DNA of 64,000 nt from Pseudoalteromonas sp. MSK9-3 (GTDB lineage: Bacteria; Pseudomonadota; Gammaproteobacteria; Enterobacterales; Alteromonadaceae), in the NCBI RefSeq assembly GCF_003590335.1, contig NZ_MIET01000034.1, forward strand, positions 62,001 to 126,000. The letters run 5' to 3'. The position numbers and the translations under genes were made by a program. How positions within the stretch are numbered: the stretch's first letter is position 1; each line of letters begins with the position of its first letter. Below, piece after piece: positions 35,201-42,761 of this stretch. The notes under the pieces were generated by a model. The model was given only the letters and a program-made list of their open reading frames with translations. It had not been told where the DNA came from and did no database searches.

Positions 35201-35965
35201 CGCAATGATATTGAAGCTCAGCAACAGAACCCAGAAAAAGCCAATGATAAACTAGCTACTATTGAAGGTATGCTGTGCTTGGTGATAGATGATAATGAAT
35301 TGAATTTAGATATCACAGCGAACCTACTCCAGCAGCAATCAGCCAGTGTTGTAAAGTGTAACTCAGCAAAAGATGTTGTTTTGCTTGTAAGGCAATTACA
35401 ACCTGATGTGATATTAATGGATGTACATATGCCTGAGCTAGATGGCTATACAGCAACACGACTATTACGCCGAGAAACTCCCGAATTACCAGTGTCAATT
35501 GTCGCGCTTACAGCAAATGAGCAAGCTCAAGAAATTGATCAAGCTTTGGCACATGGTATGGATAATTATTTGATAAAACCGGTGTCGAGAGAGTTACTCA
35601 CACAGGTGCTGGCACAATATACAAAGTCGCCAGTTAGTTTTTTTGATCGTACATTCGCGCTAAAACAGGTTATGGGCAAAGAAGCGTTTTTGCTCACAAT
35701 GTTGCAAAAGTTTGCTAAGCTATGCATAGGATATATGCAACAATTGGAAGAGCCACAGCCAGCCACTGACGTGGCGTTGTTAGCCCACAGTATTAAAGGG
35801 GCCGCTGCTGGTTTGGGTTTCAATAGGCTTGCTGAGGCTGCAAAGTTGCTAGAGCTGCATATAAAACAAACAGATGGAATTAAAGAACAGGCACTCGTTA
35901 CCAATCTTAAGCAAAAGCTGAAACAAACCGAGTCATATCTGGCGATTGAATGCCAAGGGGATTAA
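32255..35965 (+). CDS. Hybrid sensor histidine kinase (PAS-HisKA-HATPase-REC-HPt)
   Basis: Protein of 1236 residues. Membrane helices at about 15-38 and 298-325 enclose a periplasmic sensor of about 260 residues without recognised fold. A coiled coil and two PAS domains (about 405-515 and 525-640; LDNIPDLIYFKNIDG) follow. HisKA has His663 in FIANMSHEIRTPINV; the ATPase shows NLLNNAVKYS, DTGVGI and GIGLGLAIV. Residues about 887-990 look like a degenerate receiver in which the phospho-Asp position reads CEV. A true receiver follows (DDNELN, Asp1056 in LMDVHMPELDGY, Lys in LIKPVS). An HPt domain with His1178 (AHSIKGAAAGLG) ends the protein. The next gene starts at the base after its stop, so it is the likely phosphorelay partner. 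Confidence 0.95.
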   Translation: MDFEQEFVPLKKYRRAIAVTLSVAMLLAGILCLHLYHIKLERSYDDRVAHFQRLSGQLDRAMFAADSVFQSVFVSLEQPLTYHFDPFIMATLDQHANYYYRKLPHGAGEIIGQGLFLQSTQAARQWQQVMALGPAFNTALALIRSVDAVAYIKDNGFAFVKRRESNDSRLLTAILDGKLSPDFTKKAYNSSSKIEVNGQTYFSIGQRRSSTSNEHVVLIYNAEKVEAWLNKVTLTDSEATLINKSHINLLSEKEFNLEPLNEMTLLAPWVGGVHLFSQKEARPIDLAFKQSERAFRNPILYEIVLELLFLTGFIIATFLAVTWLSGRIFIRPVSHFVRYLTLQEHTPKTTFDYVIPIDWQPWFAQIKRVVMQKQALLEQLKQHNLVLDEQVQEQKKALARSLDVKERQASLLNTMLDNIPDLIYFKNIDGSFIGCNAAFEAFLHVKREEIVGRELHEITDKFSELTALEQYMRLQQRSLTQTLVMDEKSYMLTLAPFYNEQHRLIGSFGVARDVTEQQQTMKSLQTSEENFKAAMEYAPNGVILASIDRRVLVLNKAAKRYLAAHTTAAGSQLSALFSEESYQSLVETFDCLLKHEQKMAELTLAQPGHYSWLQLSVSLVWDKQRQPKYFVIHLQNITQLTRAKLDAERATLAKSRFIANMSHEIRTPINVVLGLIDIIKKQGLSDSQMAYMSQVTYAAQQLLNMLNSILEFAKVESNQDSLVMKDFNLIDLFDDCSRLIKPLCDQKSLVLVNQIDSSVSPKRLGDMNKLKLVLINLLNNAVKYSESGQITLSVTPVKEQEEEHLCFSVSDTGVGIKAQNQERLFDAFTQGDDSLSRKHEGIGLGLAIVKQEVALLGGEIKLHSQYGQGSQFYFSLPLSKAESNLGHVRVLWFGGSRPPIVLNDVHMEREPDIAHVITRLKEHDFDYLLCEVTPEPPIMDMLMSEEVMSLVQRIYMPDSSHSFIEHNETVVGVLQDGYIQRIRNDIEAQQQNPEKANDKLATIEGMLCLVIDDNELNLDITANLLQQQSASVVKCNSAKDVVLLVRQLQPDVILMDVHMPELDGYTATRLLRRETPELPVSIVALTANEQAQEIDQALAHGMDNYLIKPVSRELLTQVLAQYTKSPVSFFDRTFALKQVMGKEAFLLTMLQKFAKLCIGYMQQLEEPQPATDVALLAHSIKGAAAGLGFNRLAEAAKLLELHIKQTDGIKEQALVTNLKQKLKQTESYLAIECQGD

Positions 35966-36868
35966 ATGCAAAAGACTGCTCGAATTCTAATTGTTGATGA
36001 TGATCCACTAAATCGGGTGGTATTAGACAATACATTATCGGAAGAGTATCAAATATCGCAATGCGAAAGTGCTGAGCAAGCTTTAACATTTTTAGCTGAT
36101 AATAAGGTTGATTTGATTATTTCAGACATTCGCATGCCGGGCATGTCTGGATACGATTTACTTGAGCGTCTGAAAGCTAACCAGAACACATATGCAATCC
36201 CTGTCATCATTATTTCCGCAAGTAATAGCTATAATGATGAAGCGAAAGGGCTACAAATGGGGGCGATGGACTATATTACGAAGCCTTTTAGCCCATTAAT
36301 TGTAAAAGCCAGAGTAAAAAATCATTTAGCAATTAAACAGAAAAACGATTTGTTGGAGAAGTTAGCATCAATTGATGGGTTAACAGAGATCCCTAACAGG
36401 CGTTTGCTTGATGACACCTTGTCTCAACAGTATCTGCTGTGTGCTGAACATAGTAGGCCTCTTAGTTTATTGCTAATTGATATAGACTATTTTAAAGAAT
36501 TCAATGAGCACTATGGGTATGCAGCTGGGGATGAGTGCTTAGTTAAAGTTGCCCATGCTTTGGATTATGCTATTCAAGCTCATCAGGGGTTTGTTGCGCG
36601 TTATGATGGCGTTCGCTTTGCCGTTATATTAACAGGTCATAGTAGCGAAAGTGCGTTAGAAGCCGCATCTCATATGCATGATGCAATTGATTGTTTAATG
36701 ATCGCACATGGCACGTCACCAATTTGTGCACATTTAAGTATTAGTATAGGTATAGTGCATATTGCGACAGACTTTGGTGGCAATGAACTGCAAGTGTTTA
36801 AGTTAGCCGATAGTGCGCTACATCAAGCGCACCAGCACCAAGAGCGAGTAGTAGTGATAAACAAATAA
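35966..36868 (+). CDS. Response regulator with degenerate GGDEF domain
   Basis: Protein of 300 residues. The receiver (1-122) is complete: VDDDPLN, phospho-acceptor Asp54 in ISDIRMPGMSGY, IISAS, and Lys in ITKPFS. The second half is a GGDEF domain with conserved early parts (ASIDGLTEIPNRRLLDD, IDIDYFKEFNEHYGYAAGDECL). The signature is RYDGVRF instead of RYGG[DE]EF (residues 212-218). The residues for metal binding and catalysis are therefore replaced, and the protein should not make c-di-GMP; it may bind nucleotide or act by protein contact. Its ATG directly follows the kinase stop codon with no spacer, so translation is coupled and the HPt of that kinase is the probable phosphate donor. Confidence 0.92.
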   Translation: MQKTARILIVDDDPLNRVVLDNTLSEEYQISQCESAEQALTFLADNKVDLIISDIRMPGMSGYDLLERLKANQNTYAIPVIIISASNSYNDEAKGLQMGAMDYITKPFSPLIVKARVKNHLAIKQKNDLLEKLASIDGLTEIPNRRLLDDTLSQQYLLCAEHSRPLSLLLIDIDYFKEFNEHYGYAAGDECLVKVAHALDYAIQAHQGFVARYDGVRFAVILTGHSSESALEAASHMHDAIDCLMIAHGTSPICAHLSISIGIVHIATDFGGNELQVFKLADSALHQAHQHQERVVVINK

Positions 36869-36902
36869 CAGCTATTTGTTTAGCACTACCAATAAACGGG
36901 TG

Positions 36903-37283
36903 TTAGAGATATTCAGTGATTGCGCTTTGACCAAATCCAATTAATTTACCATCTTTGAATACTAATGGAGTACACTCATCTTTGGTCACTTTACCGTCTG
37001 AATGTTTGCTGTTTGTTGAGAAATATAGCACTTGAAATACAGTGTCACCTTTACTTACTAGCTCTGAAAAATCTGGCGTGTCGAACTGTTGAATTACAGT
37101 GCTATAGTCAGCACCACTTACCAAGTTGGCAATTTTATCTCTATTAGATTTTTGATGCGCTTGCCAATTTTTGCCATTGTGCTTTGATTTCCAGCCATAG
37201 TCAGCCTCACCATCAGATACCGCGACGATACAGCCAGATAAGAATGGCGTTGCTAGTAATGCGGCGATAAGTAGTTTTTTCAT
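36903..37283 (-). CDS. DUF3192 lipoprotein
   Basis: Protein of 126 residues with a lipoprotein signal (TPFLSGCIVA; lipid-modified Cys at 18). The rest matches DUF3192: a region beginning YSTVIQQFDTPDFSE, a strand VFQVLYFSTNSK, then the conserved SDGKVTKDECTPLVFKDGKLIGFG. The fold is related to small BamE/SmpA-like lipoproteins, and function is unknown. AGGAAG lies close before the ATG. Convergent with the response regulator, monocistronic. Confidence 0.88.
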   Translation of the reverse strand: MKKLLIAALLATPFLSGCIVAVSDGEADYGWKSKHNGKNWQAHQKSNRDKIANLVSGADYSTVIQQFDTPDFSELVSKGDTVFQVLYFSTNSKHSDGKVTKDECTPLVFKDGKLIGFGQSAITEYL

Positions 37284-37432
37284 TGTTTCTTCCTAGAGAG
37301 TCATTTTACTTAAACAGGTGCAAATAAACTGCCAATAATTTTTTTCAATAAAATCAGTATTTTGAGTTTAATCTAATTTATGGTTTTTTATAATAGACAA
37401 CTTATTAGTATTTTTAGCTAACACTTAGCTTT

Positions 37433-38380
37433 TTATACAATGCGGTTGATATTATCACCACGGTGAAAAGCGGTAATATTCTCAGCGATACACTTTATCA
37501 ACCTGTTAATTGACTCTTGGGCCGCCCATGCATTGTGTGGAGTAAGGAGTAAGTTATCTCCCGTGTAATTTAATAAAGGATTGGTATTTTGTGCCGGTTC
37601 TACCGTGAGTACATCAAATCCGGCAGCAGCTATAACCTTTTGTTTTAGGGCATCTACCAGCGCTTGTTCGTTAACGATACCGCCGCGGGCAGTATTGAGC
37701 AATACGGCAGAAGGCTTCAGTTGTTTAAATACGTGAGCATTAAATAAATCTTTAGTTTGCTCATTGAGTGGGCAATGTATTGAAATAATATCAGCCGATT
37801 GCACAGCGTCTAAAAATGCAACGCGTCCAGCTCTTACGGATGTTTCATTTGGGCGTTCAGCGATAATGACGTTAGCGCCAAACGCGCGTGCAACAGTTGC
37901 AACGGCTTGACCCAGCGTACCATAGCCAATTATGACAAAGTTTTTATGTGCAATTTCATTGATTGAATGATCTAATCTACAAAACATATCGCTTTTTTGC
38001 CATAAACCATTGCTGCTGTCATTAAGATAGCGGTGCATATTACCCATTAAATTACCGAGTAAGGTAAAGGTGTGTTGCACAACGGCTGGTGTGGAATACC
38101 CAGCCACATTACACACGGCAACACCGTGTGCTTTAGCAGCAACGAGATCGATATTGTTTGTGCCAGTTGCAGCCACGCAAATGAGTTTTAGTTTAGGTAG
38201 TGCTGATAATGTCTCTGCGTTGAGAACGACTTTATTCGTAATAATAATGTCAGCGTCTATACAGCGAGTGACAACCTGAGCGCCATCCGTGATTGGGTAA
38301 GAAGTTAACTCGCCCAATAATTCAATTGGAGTGAGGGGGTTGTTTGCCAACGTTTTGGCGTCGAGAAGAACTATTTTCAT
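37433..38380 (-). CDS. D-2-hydroxyacid dehydrogenase (hydroxypyruvate/glycerate type)
   Basis: Protein of 315 residues. NAD-binding motif IIGYGTLGQAVATVARAFGANV (about 150-171). Catalytic residues: Arg in NTARGGIVNEQALVDAL (near 235), the Glu in DVLTVEPAQN and His in LTPHNAWAAQES. It fits the NAD-dependent 2-hydroxyacid dehydrogenases close to hydroxypyruvate/glycerate dehydrogenase; exact substrate is not certain. AAAGG lies six bases before the ATG. The start faces the zntR promoter with only about 20 bp between this coding region and the -35 box. Confidence 0.9.
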   Translation of the reverse strand: MKIVLLDAKTLANNPLTPIELLGELTSYPITDGAQVVTRCIDADIIITNKVVLNAETLSALPKLKLICVAATGTNNIDLVAAKAHGVAVCNVAGYSTPAVVQHTFTLLGNLMGNMHRYLNDSSNGLWQKSDMFCRLDHSINEIAHKNFVIIGYGTLGQAVATVARAFGANVIIAERPNETSVRAGRVAFLDAVQSADIISIHCPLNEQTKDLFNAHVFKQLKPSAVLLNTARGGIVNEQALVDALKQKVIAAAGFDVLTVEPAQNTNPLLNYTGDNLLLTPHNAWAAQESINRLIKCIAENITAFHRGDNINRIV

Positions 38381-38398
38381 AAACGACCTTTGCTATGC

Positions 38399-38430
38399 TT
38401 GACCTTGGGGTTTACTCTAAGGTTTATACT
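38399..38430 (+). promoter_or_regulatory. MerR-type promoter and operator of the zntR operon
   Basis: The -35 TTGACC (38399-38404) and -10 TATACT (38425-38430) are 20 bp apart, the stretched spacing of MerR-controlled promoters. A dyad with arms ACCTT (38402-38406) and AAGGT (38419-38423) fills the spacer. This predicts metal-dependent autoactivation of the operon. Confidence 0.85.
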
Positions 38431-38452
38431 CTATCATACTCAGGAGGAAGAT

Positions 38453-38863
38453 ATGAAAATTGGTCAGTTAGCAAAGGCACTAGATGTGAGTACAGATACG
38501 TTGCGTTACTATGAAGCGCATGGATTACTAGCGCCATCTTCACGTACTGAGTCTGGTTATAGAGTTTATACCGAAATGCACTTACAGCAAATGCACTTTA
38601 TACTGAGAGCGAAAGACGTTGGCTTTAGTCTACGAGAAATTCAGGAGCTGTTGCATATTCAAATTGATAAGCATCAACACCGCTGTGAAGAAGTAAAGTA
38701 TATTACGCTGCAAAAGCGAGATTTGGTGCAAAAAAAAATTAATGAATTGCAGAGATTTGAACGTTCATTAACGTTTTTGGCTGACCGCTGCTGTGGCGGT
38801 AAAGAAAGTGCTGACTATTGTTCAATATTAACGGCTTTAGAGGAAATAGATGATATTAATTAA
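38453..38863 (+). CDS. zntR: ZntR-like Zn-responsive MerR-family regulator
   Basis: Protein of 136 residues. The N-terminal winged helix KIGQLAKALDVSTDTLRYYEAHGLL is typical MerR. Cys78, Cys113, Cys114 and Cys123 lie one residue before the ZntR metal cysteines (79, 114, 115 and 124 in E. coli), and the tail DRCCGGKESADYCSIL is the ZntR form rather than CueR or CadR. The start at 38453 follows AGGAGG. A promoter with 20-bp spacing lies upstream. The gene overlaps the exporter gene by 14 bp, so the product probably activates its own operon when zinc is high. Confidence 0.9.
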   Translation: MKIGQLAKALDVSTDTLRYYEAHGLLAPSSRTESGYRVYTEMHLQQMHFILRAKDVGFSLREIQELLHIQIDKHQHRCEEVKYITLQKRDLVQKKINELQRFERSLTFLADRCCGGKESADYCSILTALEEIDDIN

Positions 38864-40079
38864 TAACTTTTGGGCGTTGTTTTTACTGTCGGCACCTTGG
38901 CTCATGCTGGGGTTATTGTTAGCGGGAATACTAAATGTTTTTATACCCGCTAATTTTTTGCAGCGTCATTTAGGTAAAGAAGGGGTATGGACTACCATTA
39001 AAGCCGCACTGATTGGAGCTCCCATGCCGTTATGCTCTTGCGGTGTTATTCCTGCCGCTGTGGGCTTAAGACGAGCAGGCGCATCAAAGAGTGCAACCAC
39101 TGCCTTTTTGGTCTCAACACCAGAAACTGGGGTAGACTCAGTCTCGGTATCTTACGTCTTGTTGGGCCCTTTTATGGCGGTTATTAGGCCTATTGCAGCC
39201 GTCACGAGTGCGATTGTTGCAGGGATACTTGTTGGCAGTGAAAAGCCGATAAACACAGACCGAGAATGTAATACGCTTTCTAGCGACAGCACACAAAACC
39301 TTGATGAAAAAGAGGGCAGTACCTCATCTAGCTGCTGCGCTTCTGCAAAGCCACAACCTAGGCAAAGTACGGCATGTTGTAACTCTGCAACACCGGCTCA
39401 AACACAGATGGTTACTCAAACACAGCTTGAACATCAGGAAAAAGTACAAAACGATGATGCAGCAATAGTTAGTTCGTGTTGCGCCTCTCAAGCTTCCCAA
39501 CCTGAACAAAATGCACTTTTAAGTAAGATGTGGCAAGCCGTTAAGTTCAGTTCAAACAAATTATTATCAGACACCATGGTTTGGTTAATGATAGGGCTCT
39601 TTTTTGCTGCATTGGTGCAAACATTTGTGCCGACTTCGTTTCTCAGTCAGTGGGGTAATGGGATTATTGCCATGCTGGTGGTGATCTTAGTAAGCATTCC
39701 AATGTATATATGTGCAACAGCTTCAACACCTATTGCGGCAGGGTTATTGATGGCGGGTGTGTCACCAGGTGCGGTATTGGTCTTTATGTTGGCAGGGCCG
39801 GCAACGAATATTGCCACATTGGGTGTGGTGGGTAAAGAGTTAGGGAAAAGAGCCGTTTTCGCGTATTTAATAGGCGTGATAGGGGTTGCGATTGCATTTG
39901 GCTTTTTGACAGACTATTTAGTTGATTACTATGGATTTGAAGTGAATTCGACAATGATAATGCAGCACGAAATATTACCTCATTGGTTTTCTACTGGCTG
40001 TGCAATAATACTGTCTTTATTAATGTTACGGCTGTCCCTGATTAAATGGACTAAAAGTCATTATGTTTCAATGCAGTAG
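38850..40079 (+). CDS. SO_0444-type Cu/Zn efflux permease with Cys-rich linker
   Basis: Protein of 409 residues of the DUF318/YraQ permease superfamily. Two blocks of membrane helices carry MPLCSCGVIPAA (Cys62, Cys64) and the counterpart IPMYICATASTPIAAG. The cytoplasmic or periplasmic linker (about 131-225) holds three Cys-Cys pairs (162/163, 176/177, 210/211) in otherwise polar, Gln/Ser-rich sequence. The family member in Shewanella oneidensis (SO_0444) exports copper and zinc. GAGG lies before the ATG, and the start overlaps zntR by 14 bp. Metal specificity here is inferred from the ZntR-like partner. Confidence 0.9.
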   Translation: MILINNFWALFLLSAPWLMLGLLLAGILNVFIPANFLQRHLGKEGVWTTIKAALIGAPMPLCSCGVIPAAVGLRRAGASKSATTAFLVSTPETGVDSVSVSYVLLGPFMAVIRPIAAVTSAIVAGILVGSEKPINTDRECNTLSSDSTQNLDEKEGSTSSSCCASAKPQPRQSTACCNSATPAQTQMVTQTQLEHQEKVQNDDAAIVSSCCASQASQPEQNALLSKMWQAVKFSSNKLLSDTMVWLMIGLFFAALVQTFVPTSFLSQWGNGIIAMLVVILVSIPMYICATASTPIAAGLLMAGVSPGAVLVFMLAGPATNIATLGVVGKELGKRAVFAYLIGVIGVAIAFGFLTDYLVDYYGFEVNSTMIMQHEILPHWFSTGCAIILSLLMLRLSLIKWTKSHYVSMQ

Positions 40080-40185
40080 TATTACTTGCAATGGTGGTCA
40101 GACTTGTTAATCTTAGCTTAACAGCCAATAGCACGATAAAATAGTCCCGTTATTTCGTTTAATTTTTGACAAAAAGAGCCGTTGA

Positions 40186-41280
40186 GTGGATAAATACGCA
40201 GATATAAGACCTTACAATGATGAAGAAGTTGCCGCGGCATTAAGTCGGTTGCTCGCAGACAATAGCTTCATTGATGTGATCACAACACATACTTTACCTA
40301 CATGGTTAAGCAGATGGTCTGCATTGTGCCGCCCTCTCGTGCGTAGTCAATTACGTCGTAAATGGGGGGACTTCAATACGGTTAAACAAGTGCAAAATGA
40401 AGTTGCGCGTTATTTAGAGATGCTGGTACACAATACAACGAGTAAAGTGACATATTCAGGCCTTGATTCATTGGATAAAGAGTCTGCGTATTTGTTTATT
40501 TCTAACCATAGAGATATTGTGCTGGACCCCGCACTAATGAACTGGGGTTTGCACAGTCATAATATGAATACAGTGCGCATCGCAATTGGTGATAACTTAC
40601 TACAAGTACCTTACATCACGGAGTTAATGAGGCTAAACAAAAGCTTTATAGTAAAGCGCTCAGCAAAGGCGCCTAAAGAGATGCTAAAAGCACTCACACA
40701 TCTTTCAAGTTATATTTTTGATTCTTTGGACTCCGGGCAGTCTATTTGGATCGCACAGAAAGAAGGCCGTGCGAAAGATGGGGTGGATCAAACTGATCCT
40801 GCATTACTTAAAATGTTACAGCTGTACGGAAGAAAACAAAAACTGCCTTTTAGTGAGTATATAAAGCAGTTAAAGATTGTTCCTGTGTCTATTTCTTATC
40901 AGTATGAACCCTGTGCGGTTGCCAAAGCCAAAGAGTTAGTGCATAAGCAACAACATGGGAGCTACGTTAAGGCTGACGGAGAAGATATAGAGAGTATTCT
41001 TGAGGGGATCCGTTCAGATAAAGGGCATGTTCATATTTCGTTTGGGCAACCGATCACTGAACAGTGTGACTCACCAGAAATGTTGGCAGAAACCATAGAT
41101 AAACAAATTATTGGACAGTATTTTTTGCATCCCAGTAACTACATTGCCGCTGGTAATAAGCATGAGGTGTCAGATGAAGAACAACTTGATTTTATGAGTC
41201 GGCTAGAGCTAGTGCCGGAAGAGTTAAAAAAGCAAGTGTTGGATATGTACGCTGAACCTTTAAAACGTAAAGCGACATAA
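40186..41280 (+). CDS. Large PlsC-domain acyltransferase (364 residues)
   Basis: Protein with a LPLAT core at about 95-290. The first block reads FISNHRDIVLDPALMNWG. The His-to-Asp spacing is five residues rather than the canonical four, or the second Asp (His+2) is used. Later blocks are SFIVKRSAKAPKEM and IWIAQKEGRAKDG (in place of FPEGTR), followed by KIVPVSISYQYEPC. N- and C-terminal extensions are conserved in Alteromonadales/Shewanella homologues. It is annotated as 1-acylglycerol-3-phosphate acyltransferase in this group; the acceptor is unproven. The GTG start is preferred as no closer ATG is in frame. A strong terminator follows. Confidence 0.83.
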   Translation: MDKYADIRPYNDEEVAAALSRLLADNSFIDVITTHTLPTWLSRWSALCRPLVRSQLRRKWGDFNTVKQVQNEVARYLEMLVHNTTSKVTYSGLDSLDKESAYLFISNHRDIVLDPALMNWGLHSHNMNTVRIAIGDNLLQVPYITELMRLNKSFIVKRSAKAPKEMLKALTHLSSYIFDSLDSGQSIWIAQKEGRAKDGVDQTDPALLKMLQLYGRKQKLPFSEYIKQLKIVPVSISYQYEPCAVAKAKELVHKQQHGSYVKADGEDIESILEGIRSDKGHVHISFGQPITEQCDSPEMLAETIDKQIIGQYFLHPSNYIAAGNKHEVSDEEQLDFMSRLELVPEELKKQVLDMYAEPLKRKAT

Positions 41281-41306
41281 TAGCAACGAGCAACAGTCTT
41301 CATTAG

Positions 41307-41335
41307 AAAACGCCATATTTAATGTGGCGTTTTTT
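41307..41335 (+). terminator. Terminator after the acyltransferase
   Basis: The arms AACGCCA and TGGCGTT are flanked by A and T runs, with the loop TATTTAATG. It is 27 bp past the stop. Confidence 0.9.
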
Positions 41336-41502
41336 GTTTCATAAAATCATGTTTCTTAGATTTGGTGATTTATCATACAAAATGGGTTTATACTCTAGGT
41401 AGGCAAATACTGGGTTTCGTTAGATTGTCTGATTTTAGACTCAACTAAGCACAGTGCTATGGTTTTGTTTATCAGTATAAATTCGACGTGTAGTGAGAGT
41501 GT

Positions 41503-41751
41503 GTGGAACAAATTGAAATATTTGAGATCCCAAGTCCGTGCAAAGGGGTATGCGAAGTAAATAATAGGGGCTATTGCAAAGGCTGTTATCGTAGCAGAGA
41601 TGAACGGTTTACTTGGGGGCAACTAACAGATCAACAAAAACGCGCTGTTGTGATTTTATGCCAGCAAAGGTATCAGCGCTACTTAAAAAAGAAAACAAGC
41701 AGCAAGACAGTCACAAAGGATAATAAAGAACAGCAACAACTCGATTTTTAA
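41503..41751 (+). CDS. DUF1289 small cysteine protein
   Basis: Protein of 82 residues. The conserved block is SPCKGVCEVNNRGYCKGC with four Cys (CxxxC, then CxxC), followed by RSRDERFTWGQLTDQQKRAV, the DUF1289 signature. Such proteins probably bind a metal or Fe-S cluster; function is unknown. The tail is basic and Gln-rich. The GTG start has a weak GAGAG upstream. The last 4 bp overlap the end of the opposing binding-protein gene. Confidence 0.88.
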   Translation: MEQIEIFEIPSPCKGVCEVNNRGYCKGCYRSRDERFTWGQLTDQQKRAVVILCQQRYQRYLKKKTSSKTVTKDNKEQQQLDF

Positions 41752-42434
41752 ATGCCATACTTTTGCTTGAGCATAGCGATAGTACCTTCCTTAGCCATAG
41801 TTCCTAAAATATGATTAATTTGAGGGATCAGCTTAGCGTGCTTTTTGTGTAAGTAATGATAGATATTTATTTTGTGTAATGTTTTGCTGGTGATGTCTAA
41901 TGACTGTAGCTTTTCTCTATATTTTTTTACATGAAACTCGACGACAAGGGCCGCACTGACTTTTTTCTGTATAAGAAGGTTGAGCTGTGCAGAGCTACTC
42001 TTAACTTTAATGATTTCCCCTTGATAATTCTGAGCCTTTAAATAGGCTTCTGGCGCTACATAAGAGCTTATAATAACGATGGACTCGGATTCAAACATAG
42101 AGCACGTTTTACAGTAACTGAGGAGTTGCAGATTAGCATGCATAATTGGGAAACTAATTTGCATTAATGCAGGGTACTGCTCAGTTACACTATTCACTCT
42201 CCCTAACTGACCATCTAATACCCCTTCATTAGCGGCGACTAAAGCACTTTGATGATTGAAGTCTATCACTTTTAATGAATAGCCAAGCTCTTTGTAAACT
42301 AACGTCATTAACTCAATAACATACCGAGACTGAGGGTTGTCGGCAGGGCGATTAAACAATAAGGTATTGCTACTATTGGCAGTAGAGCTAAAAATTAAAA
42401 GGCATAATGCCAAGGCGCGCAGTGTAATGTTCAT
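41748..42434 (-). CDS. Periplasmic solute-binding protein (family 3), orphan
   Basis: Protein of 228 residues with signal peptide (cut near STANS). It shows the type II periplasmic binding fold: YVIELMTLVYKELGYSLKVIDF at the start, LDGQLGRVN in the middle, and IPQINHILGTMAKEGTIAMLKQKYG at the end. No permease or ATPase gene is adjacent, so it may be a stand-alone sensor or scavenger rather than part of an ABC importer. Ligand unknown; amino-acid-like ligands are usual. Two Cys (KTC, YCK) could form a disulphide. Confidence 0.85.
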   Translation of the reverse strand: MNITLRALALCLLIFSSTANSSNTLLFNRPADNPQSRYVIELMTLVYKELGYSLKVIDFNHQSALVAANEGVLDGQLGRVNSVTEQYPALMQISFPIMHANLQLLSYCKTCSMFESESIVIISSYVAPEAYLKAQNYQGEIIKVKSSSAQLNLLIQKKVSAALVVEFHVKKYREKLQSLDITSKTLHKINIYHYLHKKHAKLIPQINHILGTMAKEGTIAMLKQKYGI

Positions 42435-42551
42435 AGGTCCTGTTATTTTATTATTATTTCAGGCTGTTTTATAGGTGTTGCATATCTCAGTCTAGCAAAT
42501 TAATAATTTATGTTACACTAGCAAAATGTTTACTTCTGCAATAATGTCATT

Positions 42552-42761
42552 ATGAGTTTTAATCTTTGCAAATTACCTCGCCATGAAAAGTATCAAATCC
42601 AGTTAGAATATGAATCGTCATTTTGGGCATATCAAATTAAACGCGGAAAGCGCTCTAGAGAAATGGTGTACGACACCATCAATAGCCGCCCTGTATCAGA
42701 GCAGACCTTTTTAAAACAGCGATTTGAGTATTATCTTAGTATTATGCTTGCAGGATCATAG
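42552..42761 (+). CDS. Small uncharacterised protein coupled to GNAT
   Basis: Protein of 69 residues, basic, aromatic-rich, no Cys pair and no membrane segment. No family is recognised. Sequence features are a core LEYESSFWAYQIKRGKRSREMVYDTI and a C-terminal helix. The stop codon TAG shares one base with the GTG start of the GNAT gene, so the two are translated together. It may be a partner or substrate of the acetyltransferase, which is inference from coupling only. Confidence 0.72.
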   Translation: MSFNLCKLPRHEKYQIQLEYESSFWAYQIKRGKRSREMVYDTINSRPVSEQTFLKQRFEYYLSIMLAGS

